Assembly (NCBI GenBank): GCA_002213445.1
Contig: NJIE01000003.1
Span: 372,001-436,000, forward strand
Direction: 5' to 3'
DNA length: 64,000 nt
From: Xenophilus sp. AP218F
GTDB taxonomy: Bacteria > Pseudomonadota > Gammaproteobacteria > Burkholderiales > Chromobacteriaceae
Shown piece after piece: positions 18,125 to 26,664 of the stretch. The notes under the pieces were generated by a model. The model did no database searches and was not told where the DNA came from. It was given only the letters and a program-made list of their open reading frames with translations. Both the position numbers and the translations under genes were made by a program. Every line of letters starts with the position of its first letter. Position 1 is the stretch's first letter.

Positions 18125-18721
18125 ATGACCACAAATGACACCCGAATTTACCTGGCCTCCGGCAGCCCCCGCCGCCGCGAGATTCTGGAACAGCTGGGCG
18201 TACACCTGGAGCGCATCCACGCCGACATCGACGAGACGGTGCTGGCCGGCGAAGACGCCGTCGCCTACACCGAGCGTCTGGCCCGCGAAAAGGCGGCCGC
18301 CGGCTGGCGCGTAGTGGAGTCGTGCGGCCTGCCGTCGCGCCCGCTTCTGGCCGCCGACACCACCGTGGTGATGGACGGCGAGATCTTCGGCAAGCCGGCG
18401 GACGCCGCCGACGCGCGCCGCATGCTGCGCGCCTTCTCCGGCCGCAGGCATCAGGCCATCACCAGCGTGGCGGTGCGCGAAGGCGAGCGGGTGCTGCTCA
18501 AGACCTCGGTCACCGACGTCTGCTTCAAGCCGCTCTCCGACGAGGAGATCGAGCGCTACATCGACAGCGGCGCGCCGTTCGACAAGGCCGGCGCCTACGG
18601 CATCCAGAGCCGGGCCGGCGTATTCATCGAGCGCATCGAAGGCAGCTACACCGGCGTGATGGGCCTGCCGGTTTTCGAAACCGCGGCCTTGCTGACCGAA
18701 TTCGGCCTCAGCTTCCCATGA
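18125..18721 (+). CDS. maf: Maf-family nucleoside triphosphate pyrophosphatase
   Basis: The 198-residue Maf/HAM1-like enzyme hydrolyses non-canonical or excess NTPs to NMPs (dTTP/UTP in the YhdE subgroup). It shows the N-terminal LASGSPRRREILEQLGV signature, DETVLAGE, AADTTVVMDGEIFGKP, GRRHQAITSVAV and GAYGIQSRAGVFI. Its stop overlaps the first possible start of rng, so the two are cotranscribed; the maf-rng pairing is conserved in many proteobacteria. The 282 bases upstream (17843-18124) contain no gene and no clear promoter. Confidence 0.94.
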   Translation: MTTNDTRIYLASGSPRRREILEQLGVHLERIHADIDETVLAGEDAVAYTERLAREKAAAGWRVVESCGLPSRPLLAADTTVVMDGEIFGKPADAADARRMLRAFSGRRHQAITSVAVREGERVLLKTSVTDVCFKPLSDEEIERYIDSGAPFDKAGAYGIQSRAGVFIERIEGSYTGVMGLPVFETAALLTEFGLSFP

Positions 18722-18735
18722 GCAAGGGGCGTGAC

Positions 18736-20232
18736 ATGCTGCATCAATCGATAGCCCTGCCGCGCGATTTGCCGCGCCCGCAGGAACAGATCCTGGTCAA
18801 CATCACCCCGCAGGAAACGCGGGTGGCGGTGCTGGAAGACGGCGTGGTGCAGGAGTTGCACGTGGAACGCGCCGCCAGCCGCGGCATCGTCGGCAACATC
18901 TATCTGGGCCAGGTCAAGCGCGTGCTGCCGGGCATGCAGAGCGCCTTCATCGAAATCGGCCTGGAGCGCGCCGCCTTCCTGCACATCGCCGACGTGCTGG
19001 AACAGCGCCAGCACCCCACCGAGCCGCAACGCATCGAGAAGATGCTGTTCGAAGGCCAGACCGTGCTGGTGCAGGTGATCAAGGACCCGATCGGCACCAA
19101 GGGCGCGCGCCTGTCCACGCAAATCTCGCTGGCCGGCCGCCTGCTGGTGCACCTGCCGCAGGAAGAGCACATCGGCGTATCGCAGAAGATAGAAAGCGAG
19201 GCCGAGCGCCACAGCCTGAAATCGCGGCTGGAAAAACTGCTGCCGCCGGGCACGCCGCACGGCTACATCATCCGCACCAGCGCCGAAACCGCCCGCAACG
19301 ACGAGCTGGCCGCCGACGTCGAATACCTGTCCAAGCTGTGGACCGACATCCGCCAGAAATCGCAAACGCTGCCGGCGCAGAGCCTGCTGTACGAAGACCT
19401 GCCGCTGGCGGTGCGGGTGCTGCGCGACATGGTCAGCGGCTACACCGCCAAGGTGATGGTGGACTCCAACGAGAACTACAGCCGGATGGTGGAGTTCGCC
19501 GAACAGTACGTGCAGATCGCGGTGGACAAGATCGAACGCTACGCCGGCGAGCGGCCGCTGTTCGAACTGCACGGCATCGAGGCCGAGATCGACAAGGCGC
19601 TGGCGCGCCGCGTCAACCTCAAGTTCGGCGGCTACCTGATCATCGACCAGACCGAGGCGATGACGACGATAGACGTCAACACCGGCGGCTTCGTCGGCAA
19701 CCGCAACTTCGACGAAACCATCTTCAAGACCAATCTGGAAGCCACCCAGGTGATCGCCCGCCAGCTGCGGCTGCGCAATCTGGGCGGCATCGTCATCGTC
19801 GATTTCATCGACATGGACAACGACGAGCATCAGGGCGCGGTGCTGGCCGAGCTGGCCAAGGCGATGGCGCGCGACCGCACCCGCGTCACGCTCAACGGCT
19901 TCACCAGCCTGGGTCTGGTGGAAATCACCCGCAAGCGCACCCGCGAAAGCCTGGCCCACATCCTGTGCGAACCCTGCCCGACCTGCCAGGGCCGCGGCGA
20001 AATCAAGACCGCGCAGACGGTGTGCTACGAAATCCAGCGCGAGATCGTGCGCGAGGCGCGCCAGTACGACGCCAAGGGCTATCGCATCCTGGCTTCGCAG
20101 CCGGTGATCGACATGTTCCTGGACGAGGAGTCGCAAAGCCTGGCGATGCTGGTGGACTTCATCGGCAAGCCGGTGTCGCTGTCGGTGGAATCCACCTACA
20201 CCCAGGAGCAGTTCGACGTGGTGCTGCTGTAG
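18736..20232 (+). CDS. rng: ribonuclease G
   Basis: The 498-residue endoribonuclease of the RNase E/G family processes the 5' end of 16S rRNA and degrades some mRNAs. Key parts in order are ILVNITPQETRVAVLE, an S1-like RNA-binding domain (RGIVGNIYLGQVKRVLPGMQSAFIEIG), the DNase I-like catalytic region with TTIDVNTGGFVG and VIVDFIDMDNDEHQ (metal-binding aspartates), and the zinc-link CEPCPTCQGRG. It lacks the long C-terminal scaffold of RNase E. AGGGG six bases before the ATG at 18736 favours this start; an ATG at 18718 overlapping the maf stop is the alternative. A strong terminator follows. Confidence 0.95.
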   Translation: MLHQSIALPRDLPRPQEQILVNITPQETRVAVLEDGVVQELHVERAASRGIVGNIYLGQVKRVLPGMQSAFIEIGLERAAFLHIADVLEQRQHPTEPQRIEKMLFEGQTVLVQVIKDPIGTKGARLSTQISLAGRLLVHLPQEEHIGVSQKIESEAERHSLKSRLEKLLPPGTPHGYIIRTSAETARNDELAADVEYLSKLWTDIRQKSQTLPAQSLLYEDLPLAVRVLRDMVSGYTAKVMVDSNENYSRMVEFAEQYVQIAVDKIERYAGERPLFELHGIEAEIDKALARRVNLKFGGYLIIDQTEAMTTIDVNTGGFVGNRNFDETIFKTNLEATQVIARQLRLRNLGGIVIVDFIDMDNDEHQGAVLAELAKAMARDRTRVTLNGFTSLGLVEITRKRTRESLAHILCEPCPTCQGRGEIKTAQTVCYEIQREIVREARQYDAKGYRILASQPVIDMFLDEESQSLAMLVDFIGKPVSLSVESTYTQEQFDVVLL

Positions 20233-20267
20233 CGCGGCCCTGCGCGACGCCGACAGGCGGCAACCAG

Positions 20268-20303
20268 AACGGGCAGGCGCCATGGCGCCTGCCCGTTTGT
20301 TTT
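20268..20303 (+). terminator. rho-independent terminator of maf-rng
   Basis: A perfect 13-bp stem (20268-20280 with 20285-20297), a CATG loop and a T-rich tail, 36 bases past the rng stop. One of the strongest hairpins in the window. Confidence 0.9.
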
Positions 20304-20321
20304 GCCGGGCGCCGAACCAAC

Positions 20322-20359
20322 TTACCCACAATCAGCGCCGATTTCCGATCTTATCCACA
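20322..20359 (+). promoter_or_regulatory. pair of DnaA-box-like 9-mers
   Basis: TTATCCACA at 20351-20359 is a perfect DnaA box, and TTACCCACA at 20322-20330, same orientation 29 bases away, differs from TTATCCACA at one position. They lie upstream of the GNAT-hydrolase gene in the 233-base gap after rng (20233-20499), which holds nothing else apart from the terminator. A regulatory role for DnaA is possible but unproven. Confidence 0.35.
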
Positions 20360-20499
20360 GCTCGCGCGCACCCCGTTGGCCAGATTCGCGCAATAACCCA
20401 TGCCGCCCGGGTTTTTACCTCGGAATCGCGTCAACGCTCTTGTCTGGCTCCGGCGCGCTCCTTACCCTTCGATTGCTGCACTGCACAATGGGAGGTCCC

Positions 20500-21645
20500 A
20501 TGCACGTAGAATTCAGCCGGCTTCCGGCCCACGCCCGTCCCGCCATCCGCGCTCATCTGGGCGCGCTGAGCGCCGAAGACCGCTTCACCCGCTTCGGCTT
20601 CGACATCTCAGTCGACAGGCTGGATCGCTACGCCGACGACATCAACTTCAACCGCGACATCGTCATCGGCGCGCTCTACCGCGGCCTGCTGATCGGCATG
20701 GTGCACATCGCGGTGTTTCAAGCCGACGCCCATCCCTGCGGCGAACTGGGCATCAGCGTCGACGCCCTGTGCCAGGGCAAGGGCATCGGCCGTTTGCTGT
20801 TCAACCAGGGCCTGCTGCACGCCCGCAAGCGCAAGCTGGTCTCGCTGCGCATCCAGTACTTGCGCCGCAACAGCCGGATGGCCTCGCTGTGCCGCGGCCT
20901 GAGCACCCTTTACGAACAGGACGGCGAGGAAACCTCCTGCCTGATCCGCCTGGCCGACCCCGACCCGGCCGAAGCCTGCCGCCGCGAGATCGTCGACGGC
21001 CTGGAGCTGTTCCACGCCGACAGCTCCGACGCGCGCGCCCACGTGCTGTTCATCCACGGCGTGGCCGGCGACGGCTGGCAATGGCGGGAAAACTTCCAGC
21101 CCTACTTCGCCCGCCACGGCTTCAGCAGCAGCGCGCTGTCGCTGCGCGGCCACGGCGGCAGCCCGCCGCAGGCGGACACCACCTTGCGCGGCTACGAGCA
21201 GGACGTGCGCGCCGCGCTGCGCCAGCTGGGCGACAAAACCAGCGTCATCGTCGGCCACTCCATGGGCGGCTTCCTGACCCAGCGCGCGCTGGAAAACAAC
21301 GCGCGCATCCGCAAGGCGGCGCTGATCGCCTCGGTGCCGCCCTGGGGCCTGCTGCCGTCCACCCTGGAGCCGGTGGTGGAATTCCTGGGCGACCCGCTGG
21401 GCAAGATCATCGCCAGCCAGGCGGCGGAGGGCAAGCCGGCCTACGTCAACCCCGACCACATTAGCGCCGGCATGCAGGTGATAGGCGGCAGCCGCGACCG
21501 CATCATCCCGGCGGACGTCGTCGCCGCCACCGCCCGCTCCTACGACGTGGAGCCGATCATGATAGACGACGCCGGCCACGCGATGATTTCCAGCTCCAAA
21601 TGGAATCAGGTGGCCGATCACGTCCTGGCCCACCTGCGTGCCTGA
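20500..21645 (+). CDS. fusion of GNAT acetyltransferase and alpha/beta hydrolase
   Basis: The 381-residue protein has two enzyme domains. Residues 1-155 form a GNAT acyltransferase fold, with the acetyl-CoA loop QGKGIGRLLF at 92-101 following GELGISVDAL. Residues 178-381 form an alpha/beta hydrolase with the oxyanion segment HGVAGDGW, nucleophile S254 in GHSMGG, acid D333 in GSRDRIIP and H360 in DDAGHAM. The catalytic triad looks complete, so both domains could be active, perhaps adding and removing acyl groups or acting on a shared small molecule. GGGAGG lies just before the ATG at 20500; another in-frame ATG at 20488 would add four residues. No partner gene is evident. Confidence 0.85.
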   Translation: MHVEFSRLPAHARPAIRAHLGALSAEDRFTRFGFDISVDRLDRYADDINFNRDIVIGALYRGLLIGMVHIAVFQADAHPCGELGISVDALCQGKGIGRLLFNQGLLHARKRKLVSLRIQYLRRNSRMASLCRGLSTLYEQDGEETSCLIRLADPDPAEACRREIVDGLELFHADSSDARAHVLFIHGVAGDGWQWRENFQPYFARHGFSSSALSLRGHGGSPPQADTTLRGYEQDVRAALRQLGDKTSVIVGHSMGGFLTQRALENNARIRKAALIASVPPWGLLPSTLEPVVEFLGDPLGKIIASQAAEGKPAYVNPDHISAGMQVIGGSRDRIIPADVVAATARSYDVEPIMIDDAGHAMISSSKWNQVADHVLAHLRA

Positions 21646-21771
21646 GCCGGCGCGCCCGGCAGGCGCGGCGCGACTATTCTCCCGGCCCGAACATTGCGTT
21701 CCGGCCGGGAGATATTCATTCGGGATGATTCGTCCTACACTGGATGCCTTCCCGCCATCAGGACTTCAACC

Positions 21772-22392
21772 ATGCTGCGCATCCTCGGCCGCACCGGCTC
21801 CATCAACGTCCGCAAAGTCTTGTGGACCTGCCACGAAATCGGACTCGACTACCAGCGCGAAGACTGGGGCCGCGGCTTCCGGCCGCTTTCCGACCCCGAC
21901 TTCGTCGCGCTCAACCCGCACGCGCTGATCCCGGTGCTGCAGGACGGCGCGACCGTGCTGTGGGAGTCGAACGCCATCTGCCGCTACCTCGCCGCCAAAC
22001 ACGGCCGCGACGATCTGCTGCCGGTCGACGCCGCGGCGCGCGCCCGGGTGGAGATGTGGATGGACTGGCAGCGCAGCCTCGACGACGCCGGCAGCTACGC
22101 CTTCCACGCGCTGTGGCGGCAAAGCCCGGACCACCGCGACCCGGCGCGGATCGCCGCCAGCGTCGAGAGCTTCAACCGTTTGATGGCGCGGCTGGACGGC
22201 GTGCTCGCCGCGGGCGGCCCCTACCTCGCCGCCGAGCGCTTCACCCTGGCCGATCTGGTGGTCGGCCTGTCGGCGCAGCGCTGGGCGCTCACCCCCTTCG
22301 ACAAACCCAGCCTGCCGGCGCTGGAAGCCTATCGCCAGCGCCTGATCGAACGCCCGGCCTTCGCCGCCCACGGCAGCGCCGGCCTAGCCTGA
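21772..22392 (+). CDS. glutathione S-transferase family protein
   Basis: The 206-residue cytosolic protein has an N-terminal thioredoxin-fold domain (MLRILGRTGSINVRKVLW, cis-proline region NPHALIPVLQDG, ESNAICRYLA for glutathione binding) and an all-helical C-terminal domain (FTLADLVVGLSAQRW). A serine or threonine near residues 8-10 would be the catalytic residue. Such enzymes conjugate or reduce electrophiles; the substrate is not predictable. AGGA lies before the ATG at 21772. It is preceded by a short gap after the fusion gene and could share its transcript. Confidence 0.88.
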   Translation: MLRILGRTGSINVRKVLWTCHEIGLDYQREDWGRGFRPLSDPDFVALNPHALIPVLQDGATVLWESNAICRYLAAKHGRDDLLPVDAAARARVEMWMDWQRSLDDAGSYAFHALWRQSPDHRDPARIAASVESFNRLMARLDGVLAAGGPYLAAERFTLADLVVGLSAQRWALTPFDKPSLPALEAYRQRLIERPAFAAHGSAGLA

Positions 22393-22472
22393 TCAAGCGC
22401 CGCCTGAAAAAGGCGGCCGCGGCGCGCGCTGGGGCATACACTGGTAGGCGAATGCATCGCCGGAACGCCGCC

Positions 22473-23177
22473 ATGGAAACCTACCAGCAAGCCACCGCCT
22501 TTCATTACGCCGCCTACCGCCCGCCGCTGCACCAGGCCATCCTGCAGCGCGCGCTGCCGGCGGGCAGCCGCTTCGAGCACGGCGTGGACGTGGGCTCCGG
22601 CACCGGCTACTCCGCGCTGGCGCTGGCGGCGTATTGCCGCCGCGTCAGCGGCGTGGAGCCGAGCGAAGCGATGCGGCAGGCGGCGCAGCCGCACCCGGCG
22701 GTGAGTTATCTCGCCGGCCGCGCCGACGCGCTGCCGCTGGCCGACGGCAGCGCCGACATTCTCACCCTGGCCGGCGTGCTGCCCTACGCCCGTTCCGACG
22801 CCAGCGCCGCCGAGCTGCGCCGGGTGGGCCGCGTCGGCGCCACGCTGCTGGTTTACGACTTCGAAGTCCTGCTCGACGAGACGCTGGCGCGCTTGCAGCT
22901 GGCCGAGCCGCCGCGCGCCGACTACGACCACGCCGCCAATCTCGACGGCTACCCCGGCTTCGAACGCGAAGACGGCCGCCAGCGGCGCATCGCGCTGACC
23001 ATGAGCGCCGAGCAGCTGGCGCACGTCCTGCTGTCCTCCTCGCTGCGCTACCCGGCGCTGGCCGCCCGCTACGGCAACAGCCAGCCCTTCGCCCCGCTGT
23101 GGACCGAATTGGCCGGCCAGGGCGGCGAGCACGCCCTGCCGGTCGACATCTACTACAGCCGCTACCGGCTGACATGA
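22473..23177 (+). CDS. class I SAM-dependent methyltransferase (Methyltransf_11 type)
   Basis: The 234-residue soluble protein has the SAM-binding loop VDVGSGTGYSALALA near residues 39-51, then an acidic residue in GVEPSEAM and the motif IV region ADALPLADGSADILTLAGVLPY. These mark a small-molecule methyltransferase related to UbiE/biotin-BioC types. Its substrate is unknown. Two starts are possible: ATG at 22473 used here, or ATG at 22452, seven residues longer; neither has a strong ribosome binding site. The stop at 23175-23177 abuts a terminator facing the other way. Confidence 0.8.
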   Translation: METYQQATAFHYAAYRPPLHQAILQRALPAGSRFEHGVDVGSGTGYSALALAAYCRRVSGVEPSEAMRQAAQPHPAVSYLAGRADALPLADGSADILTLAGVLPYARSDASAAELRRVGRVGATLLVYDFEVLLDETLARLQLAEPPRADYDHAANLDGYPGFEREDGRQRRIALTMSAEQLAHVLLSSSLRYPALAARYGNSQPFAPLWTELAGQGGEHALPVDIYYSRYRLT

Positions 23178-23201
23178 AAAAACCGCGGCGCGCGCCGCGG
23201 T
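23177..23201 (-). terminator. rho-independent terminator of the autotransporter gene
   Basis: Stem 23182-23189 with 23194-23201 around GCGC, followed on the minus strand by six T. It lies 41 bases after the autotransporter stop and directly against the convergent methyltransferase gene. Confidence 0.85.
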
Positions 23202-23241
23202 CGGATGAGGCCTGCCGCGCCTCGCGGCGCGGCGTCGGACA

Positions 23242-26022
23242 TCAGAAACGATGCAACAGCTGCAGCGACGCTCCCTGGCTGCGGAAGCCGCCGCGGCCTT
23301 CGGCGTCGTAGCGGACGCTCAACTCGCTGTGTTTGCCGGCCTGATAATCCAGCCCCAGCCCGCCGCGCAGCGACCACGGCGTTTGCGCCATGCCGCGCGT
23401 GGTGAAGGCCGCGCCGGGCGCGCCGGCGTATTCGGCCGCCACGCTCGCCTGCTGGTTCAAAGCGTCGTAAACCCCGCCCACGTGGCCGCTCAGCGTCAGC
23501 CGCTGGCTGAAGGCGTGGCCGAAACGCAGATCGGCGGCCAACTCCAGCTTGGCCGCGTTGCGCGCCGCCACGTTGAGGTTCAGCGGGCCCGCGCCTTGCT
23601 CCTGATAAGCGCCGTCGCGCAAGCGGCTGTAATCCACGCTCAAGGACGGCACAAGGCGGCTATCGCCCCAGGCGTGGGCGCGCTCCAGCGCCAGGCCCAG
23701 ATGCGCGCTGTAACTGCGGTAACGCGCCGTGGCGTGGCTGTTGGCGAACGGCAGGCTGCGGCTGCCCTGATGGCGATGCTGCCCCAGATCGGCCTGGAAG
23801 CTGAGCGCGGCGCGCTCGCCCAGCGCCTGCCGGCCGTAAGCGATCAGCTGGTAACTGTCCACGTCCAGCTTGTGCGGGGCGGCGCCGCCGTCCTGGCCGG
23901 AGCGGGCGTAAGCCAGGCCCAGGCCCAGCCGGGCGCGGCCCAGCTCGCCGTCCGCGCCGACGACGAAGCCCTTGCTGTCTAGATCGAAGCCGTCGATGCC
24001 GTCGCGGTCGAACTGCCTGGCCTCGCCGCGGAACGGCTTGATCCAGGCTTGCGCGCCGGGCTCATCCGGGGCGAAGGCCGCTTGCAGGCGATCGCGCACC
24101 GCCAGCCGGGTTCGATCCGTCGCGTACCACGCCGCCTGCTGGCTCTGGCCGGCGAACAGCGGCAGGGTTTGCGCCACCGCGTCGGCCACCTGCCGCTCGC
24201 CGCTCAGCGCGACGAAGCGGCTGGCCAGCTCGCCGACCGGCTGGCGCGCCAGCGCCTCGTCCAGCGCCTGGGCGGCCGGCAAGGCGTGCGGGCGCGCCTG
24301 GCCCAGCACGCTGCGTGCGGCGCGGCGGGTCCCCTGTACGGTCAGGTCCACCTGATTGCCGTTTTTCGCCGCGCCGAAGTCGAACAGCAGCGAGTTGTCG
24401 CTGACGGCGAAGCTGCCGTCGCTGACCAGTTCGCCCGCCTGCAGCACGCCCTGCAGCGCGCGCGCGCTGAAGCGGAAAGAAGGATCGGCCACGTCCACCG
24501 CGATTCTCGCCTGGCTGGGCAGCTCGGCCTTGCCCGTCACCCGCAACTTGCCGTAGCGGCTGTCGTCGGCCACGCCGACGCGCAGTTCGCCGGTTGCGGT
24601 TTGCAAATAATCGCCATGCAGCGCGGCCTGCTCGCCGGCGGCGATGGCCAGCGTGCCGGCGTTGCGCAGTTGGCCGGCATGAATGCCGTCGCCGATCAGG
24701 TCCGGCTCCTGCGCCAGGCTCGCGCCGGCGTTGGCCTGCAACGTCGCGCCGGCTTCGATGTTCAGCTGCTTCACCTTGATGGCGTTGCGCTGCTGCAAAG
24801 TCGCGCCGCTCGCAAGCGTCAGCGCGCTGCCGGCGGCCAGGATGTCGCCGCTGACCACGTCGTCGGCGCGGGTGTCGAAGACGATGTTCTCCAGGCGGTT
24901 GGCCAGCACGGTGCCATCATCCCGCACGTAGTCCGTCGCCAGAATGGCGTAACGGCCGCCTTGCAGACTGCCGCTGTTGAACAGGCCCTGCTCCACCTGC
25001 GCGCCCCGCAGCCGGATGGCATTGCTTTCGCCGCGAATCGCGCCGGTATTGTGAAGGCCATCGGCCAGCTGCGTTTCTTCGCCTAACAGCATGCCGCTGG
25101 AGCCGGCGTCGATCGATCCGTGATTTTCCATCCGCTGCAAGGTGGCAGCCGCGATGAACATGCCGTCATCGCCAGCCTTGATTTCGCCGTCATTGCGCAC
25201 CGCGCCGTTGACGACGCTTTCCGCGACCTCGATGCCGTCGCCATCCTGGCTCTGCAAGCCGCCGTGATTGACCAGATCGCCGTTGAGCACCGAGCCATCC
25301 TCCACCCGTATGCTATCGCCAAGCGAGACAATCAGGCCCCCCGCTTCATTGCGGATGCTTGCGCCGATCACGGCATGCCTAACGCGCAGGCCATTACCGT
25401 CCCCGGCTTCCAAACGACCGCGATTGACGATGCCGCCATCGATACGAGCGACGATATCGTCATTGCCGCGGATATACACGGCATCATCCGTCAAGGCGTG
25501 AATCCGGCCATTGTTTTCAACTGCGCCATGAATCTGCGCGCCGGCCACATAGATCCCTTCATCCTGGCGACTGATCAGCTCGCCATCGTTGCGCACGCTG
25601 CCGTGGATCATGCTGTCGGCGATGAACAAGGCCTCGTATTCCGACTCAACCCGCCCGGTGTTGATCACGTCGCCACGCACCTGGCTTTGCGACAGGAAAC
25701 CGTCATCCACCCGGCCATCGCCATCCTGGTCGGGATTGACGCCACCCTGGCTGATTTCGATGCCTTCCCGATCGGATTGAATATGTCCGGTATTGACGAT
25801 ATCCCCCTGGCACTGGATGGAAACCTGCGTGATCGGGCTGCCGTCGGCGGACGACGGGCACGCCTGCGCCTGCGCGGCGGGGCTGGCGGCCAAAAGGCCC
25901 AGCGACAGCGCGGCGGCCAGGCGCGGGGAGGAGGCCGGCTTGCCGCGGCTGGCTGCGTTTTCGGGAGCGACGACGAACGCCTGGCGGACGGCGTTCCACA
26001 AGATGCGGTGTGATGTGTTCAT
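23242..26022 (-). CDS. type Va autotransporter with repeat-rich passenger
   Basis: The 926-residue outer-membrane protein has an extended ESPR-type signal peptide (MNTSHRILWNAVRQAFVV, cleavage after AQA near 53). The passenger runs to about 600. Between about 72 and 375 it is built from some ten repeats of 25-35 residues of the form G-x-V-x-N-x-G-x-I followed by G-I-x-V, expected to form a beta-helix. Between the first two repeats is an EF-hand-like calcium loop (D98, D100, D102, D106). The C-terminal 270 residues form a translocator barrel ending in the BAM signal LQLLHRF. There is no protease motif or RGD. Probably an adhesin or surface structure. The 5' half is visibly less GC-rich than neighbouring genes, suggesting relatively recent acquisition. 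Confidence 0.9.
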   Translation of the reverse strand: MNTSHRILWNAVRQAFVVAPENAASRGKPASSPRLAAALSLGLLAASPAAQAQACPSSADGSPITQVSIQCQGDIVNTGHIQSDREGIEISQGGVNPDQDGDGRVDDGFLSQSQVRGDVINTGRVESEYEALFIADSMIHGSVRNDGELISRQDEGIYVAGAQIHGAVENNGRIHALTDDAVYIRGNDDIVARIDGGIVNRGRLEAGDGNGLRVRHAVIGASIRNEAGGLIVSLGDSIRVEDGSVLNGDLVNHGGLQSQDGDGIEVAESVVNGAVRNDGEIKAGDDGMFIAAATLQRMENHGSIDAGSSGMLLGEETQLADGLHNTGAIRGESNAIRLRGAQVEQGLFNSGSLQGGRYAILATDYVRDDGTVLANRLENIVFDTRADDVVSGDILAAGSALTLASGATLQQRNAIKVKQLNIEAGATLQANAGASLAQEPDLIGDGIHAGQLRNAGTLAIAAGEQAALHGDYLQTATGELRVGVADDSRYGKLRVTGKAELPSQARIAVDVADPSFRFSARALQGVLQAGELVSDGSFAVSDNSLLFDFGAAKNGNQVDLTVQGTRRAARSVLGQARPHALPAAQALDEALARQPVGELASRFVALSGERQVADAVAQTLPLFAGQSQQAAWYATDRTRLAVRDRLQAAFAPDEPGAQAWIKPFRGEARQFDRDGIDGFDLDSKGFVVGADGELGRARLGLGLAYARSGQDGGAAPHKLDVDSYQLIAYGRQALGERAALSFQADLGQHRHQGSRSLPFANSHATARYRSYSAHLGLALERAHAWGDSRLVPSLSVDYSRLRDGAYQEQGAGPLNLNVAARNAAKLELAADLRFGHAFSQRLTLSGHVGGVYDALNQQASVAAEYAGAPGAAFTTRGMAQTPWSLRGGLGLDYQAGKHSELSVRYDAEGRGGFRSQGASLQLLHRF

Positions 26023-26152
26023 ATCTCTTCTAGTGGCTTGTTTTCTGCACGCCCTGAGCGGCGCGCGCGCAATCTAGCAAGAAATTAGAACATTCACACC
26101 AGCCGCCCAGATGGCCGCGAGGCCGCCCGGGCAGCGAGGGGAGAAAAACCGT

Positions 26153-26180
26153 ATTCGATTCAATTATTTGAATGCGAATC
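26153..26180. promoter_or_regulatory. AT-rich dyad upstream of the autotransporter
   Basis: A perfect dyad ATTCAA-TTAT-TTGAAT (26158-26173) is flanked by further near-symmetry from 26153 to 26179. It lies about 135 bases upstream of the autotransporter start in the 214-base gap after the YeeE genes (26023-26236). It resembles a repressor site; it does not match a Fur box well. No clear promoter hexamers were found. Confidence 0.35.
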
Positions 26181-26236
26181 AAAAGCGGGCGCAAAAAATA
26201 ACACGTGAATATTTGCCTGCCGCCTCCCCTGACCGC

Positions 26237-26647
26237 TTAGCGCCGCTCCAGCCGTTCGAACGCCAGCATGCCGGCCAGCATGGCCGCGACGAAGACGACG
26301 CCCTTGCCGACGCCCGCGCCCAGCAATACCAATGCCGGGCCGGGACAGATGCCGGCCAGGCCCCAGCCGACGCCGAACAGCAGGCTGCCGCCGATCAGGC
26401 GGCGATCCAGCCTGCGCGCCGCAGGCAGCTGCATGGGCAAATCCAGCCAGGACCGCCGCCGGCGCTTGGCCAGGGCGAAGCCCGGCAGCGCGACGGCGAT
26501 GGCCCCGGCCATCACCAGCGCCAGCGACGGGTCCCACAGGCCGCCGATATCGAGAAAAGCCAGCACCTTCGCCGGGTCGGCCATGCCGGCGACGATCAAT
26601 CCCAGCCCGAACAGCAGGCCGCAGAGCAGGGCGAACAGAACAGGCAT
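26237..26647 (-). CDS. YeeE/YedE half-transporter, CPGPA half (DUF6691-like)
   Basis: A 136-residue membrane protein with about four helices. It carries GLAGICPGPALVLLG, the second conserved cysteine motif of YeeE/YedE sulfur transporters, while the neighbouring gene carries the first. Together they correspond to one full-length thiosulfate/sulfur-species permease such as TsuA. AAGGA about six bases before the ATG at 26647 defines the start. It is the last gene of the bigR operon, cotranscribed with a persulfide-type repressor, which fits import or export of reactive sulfur. Confidence 0.85.
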   Translation of the reverse strand: MPVLFALLCGLLFGLGLIVAGMADPAKVLAFLDIGGLWDPSLALVMAGAIAVALPGFALAKRRRRSWLDLPMQLPAARRLDRRLIGGSLLFGVGWGLAGICPGPALVLLGAGVGKGVVFVAAMLAGMLAFERLERR

Positions 26648-26664
26648 CGCGTTTCCTTTCCGCT

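Noticed and set aside
26153-26180. Fur box
   Set aside because: The sequence matches only a few positions of the GATAAT-type repeat, although it is a good dyad in its own right.
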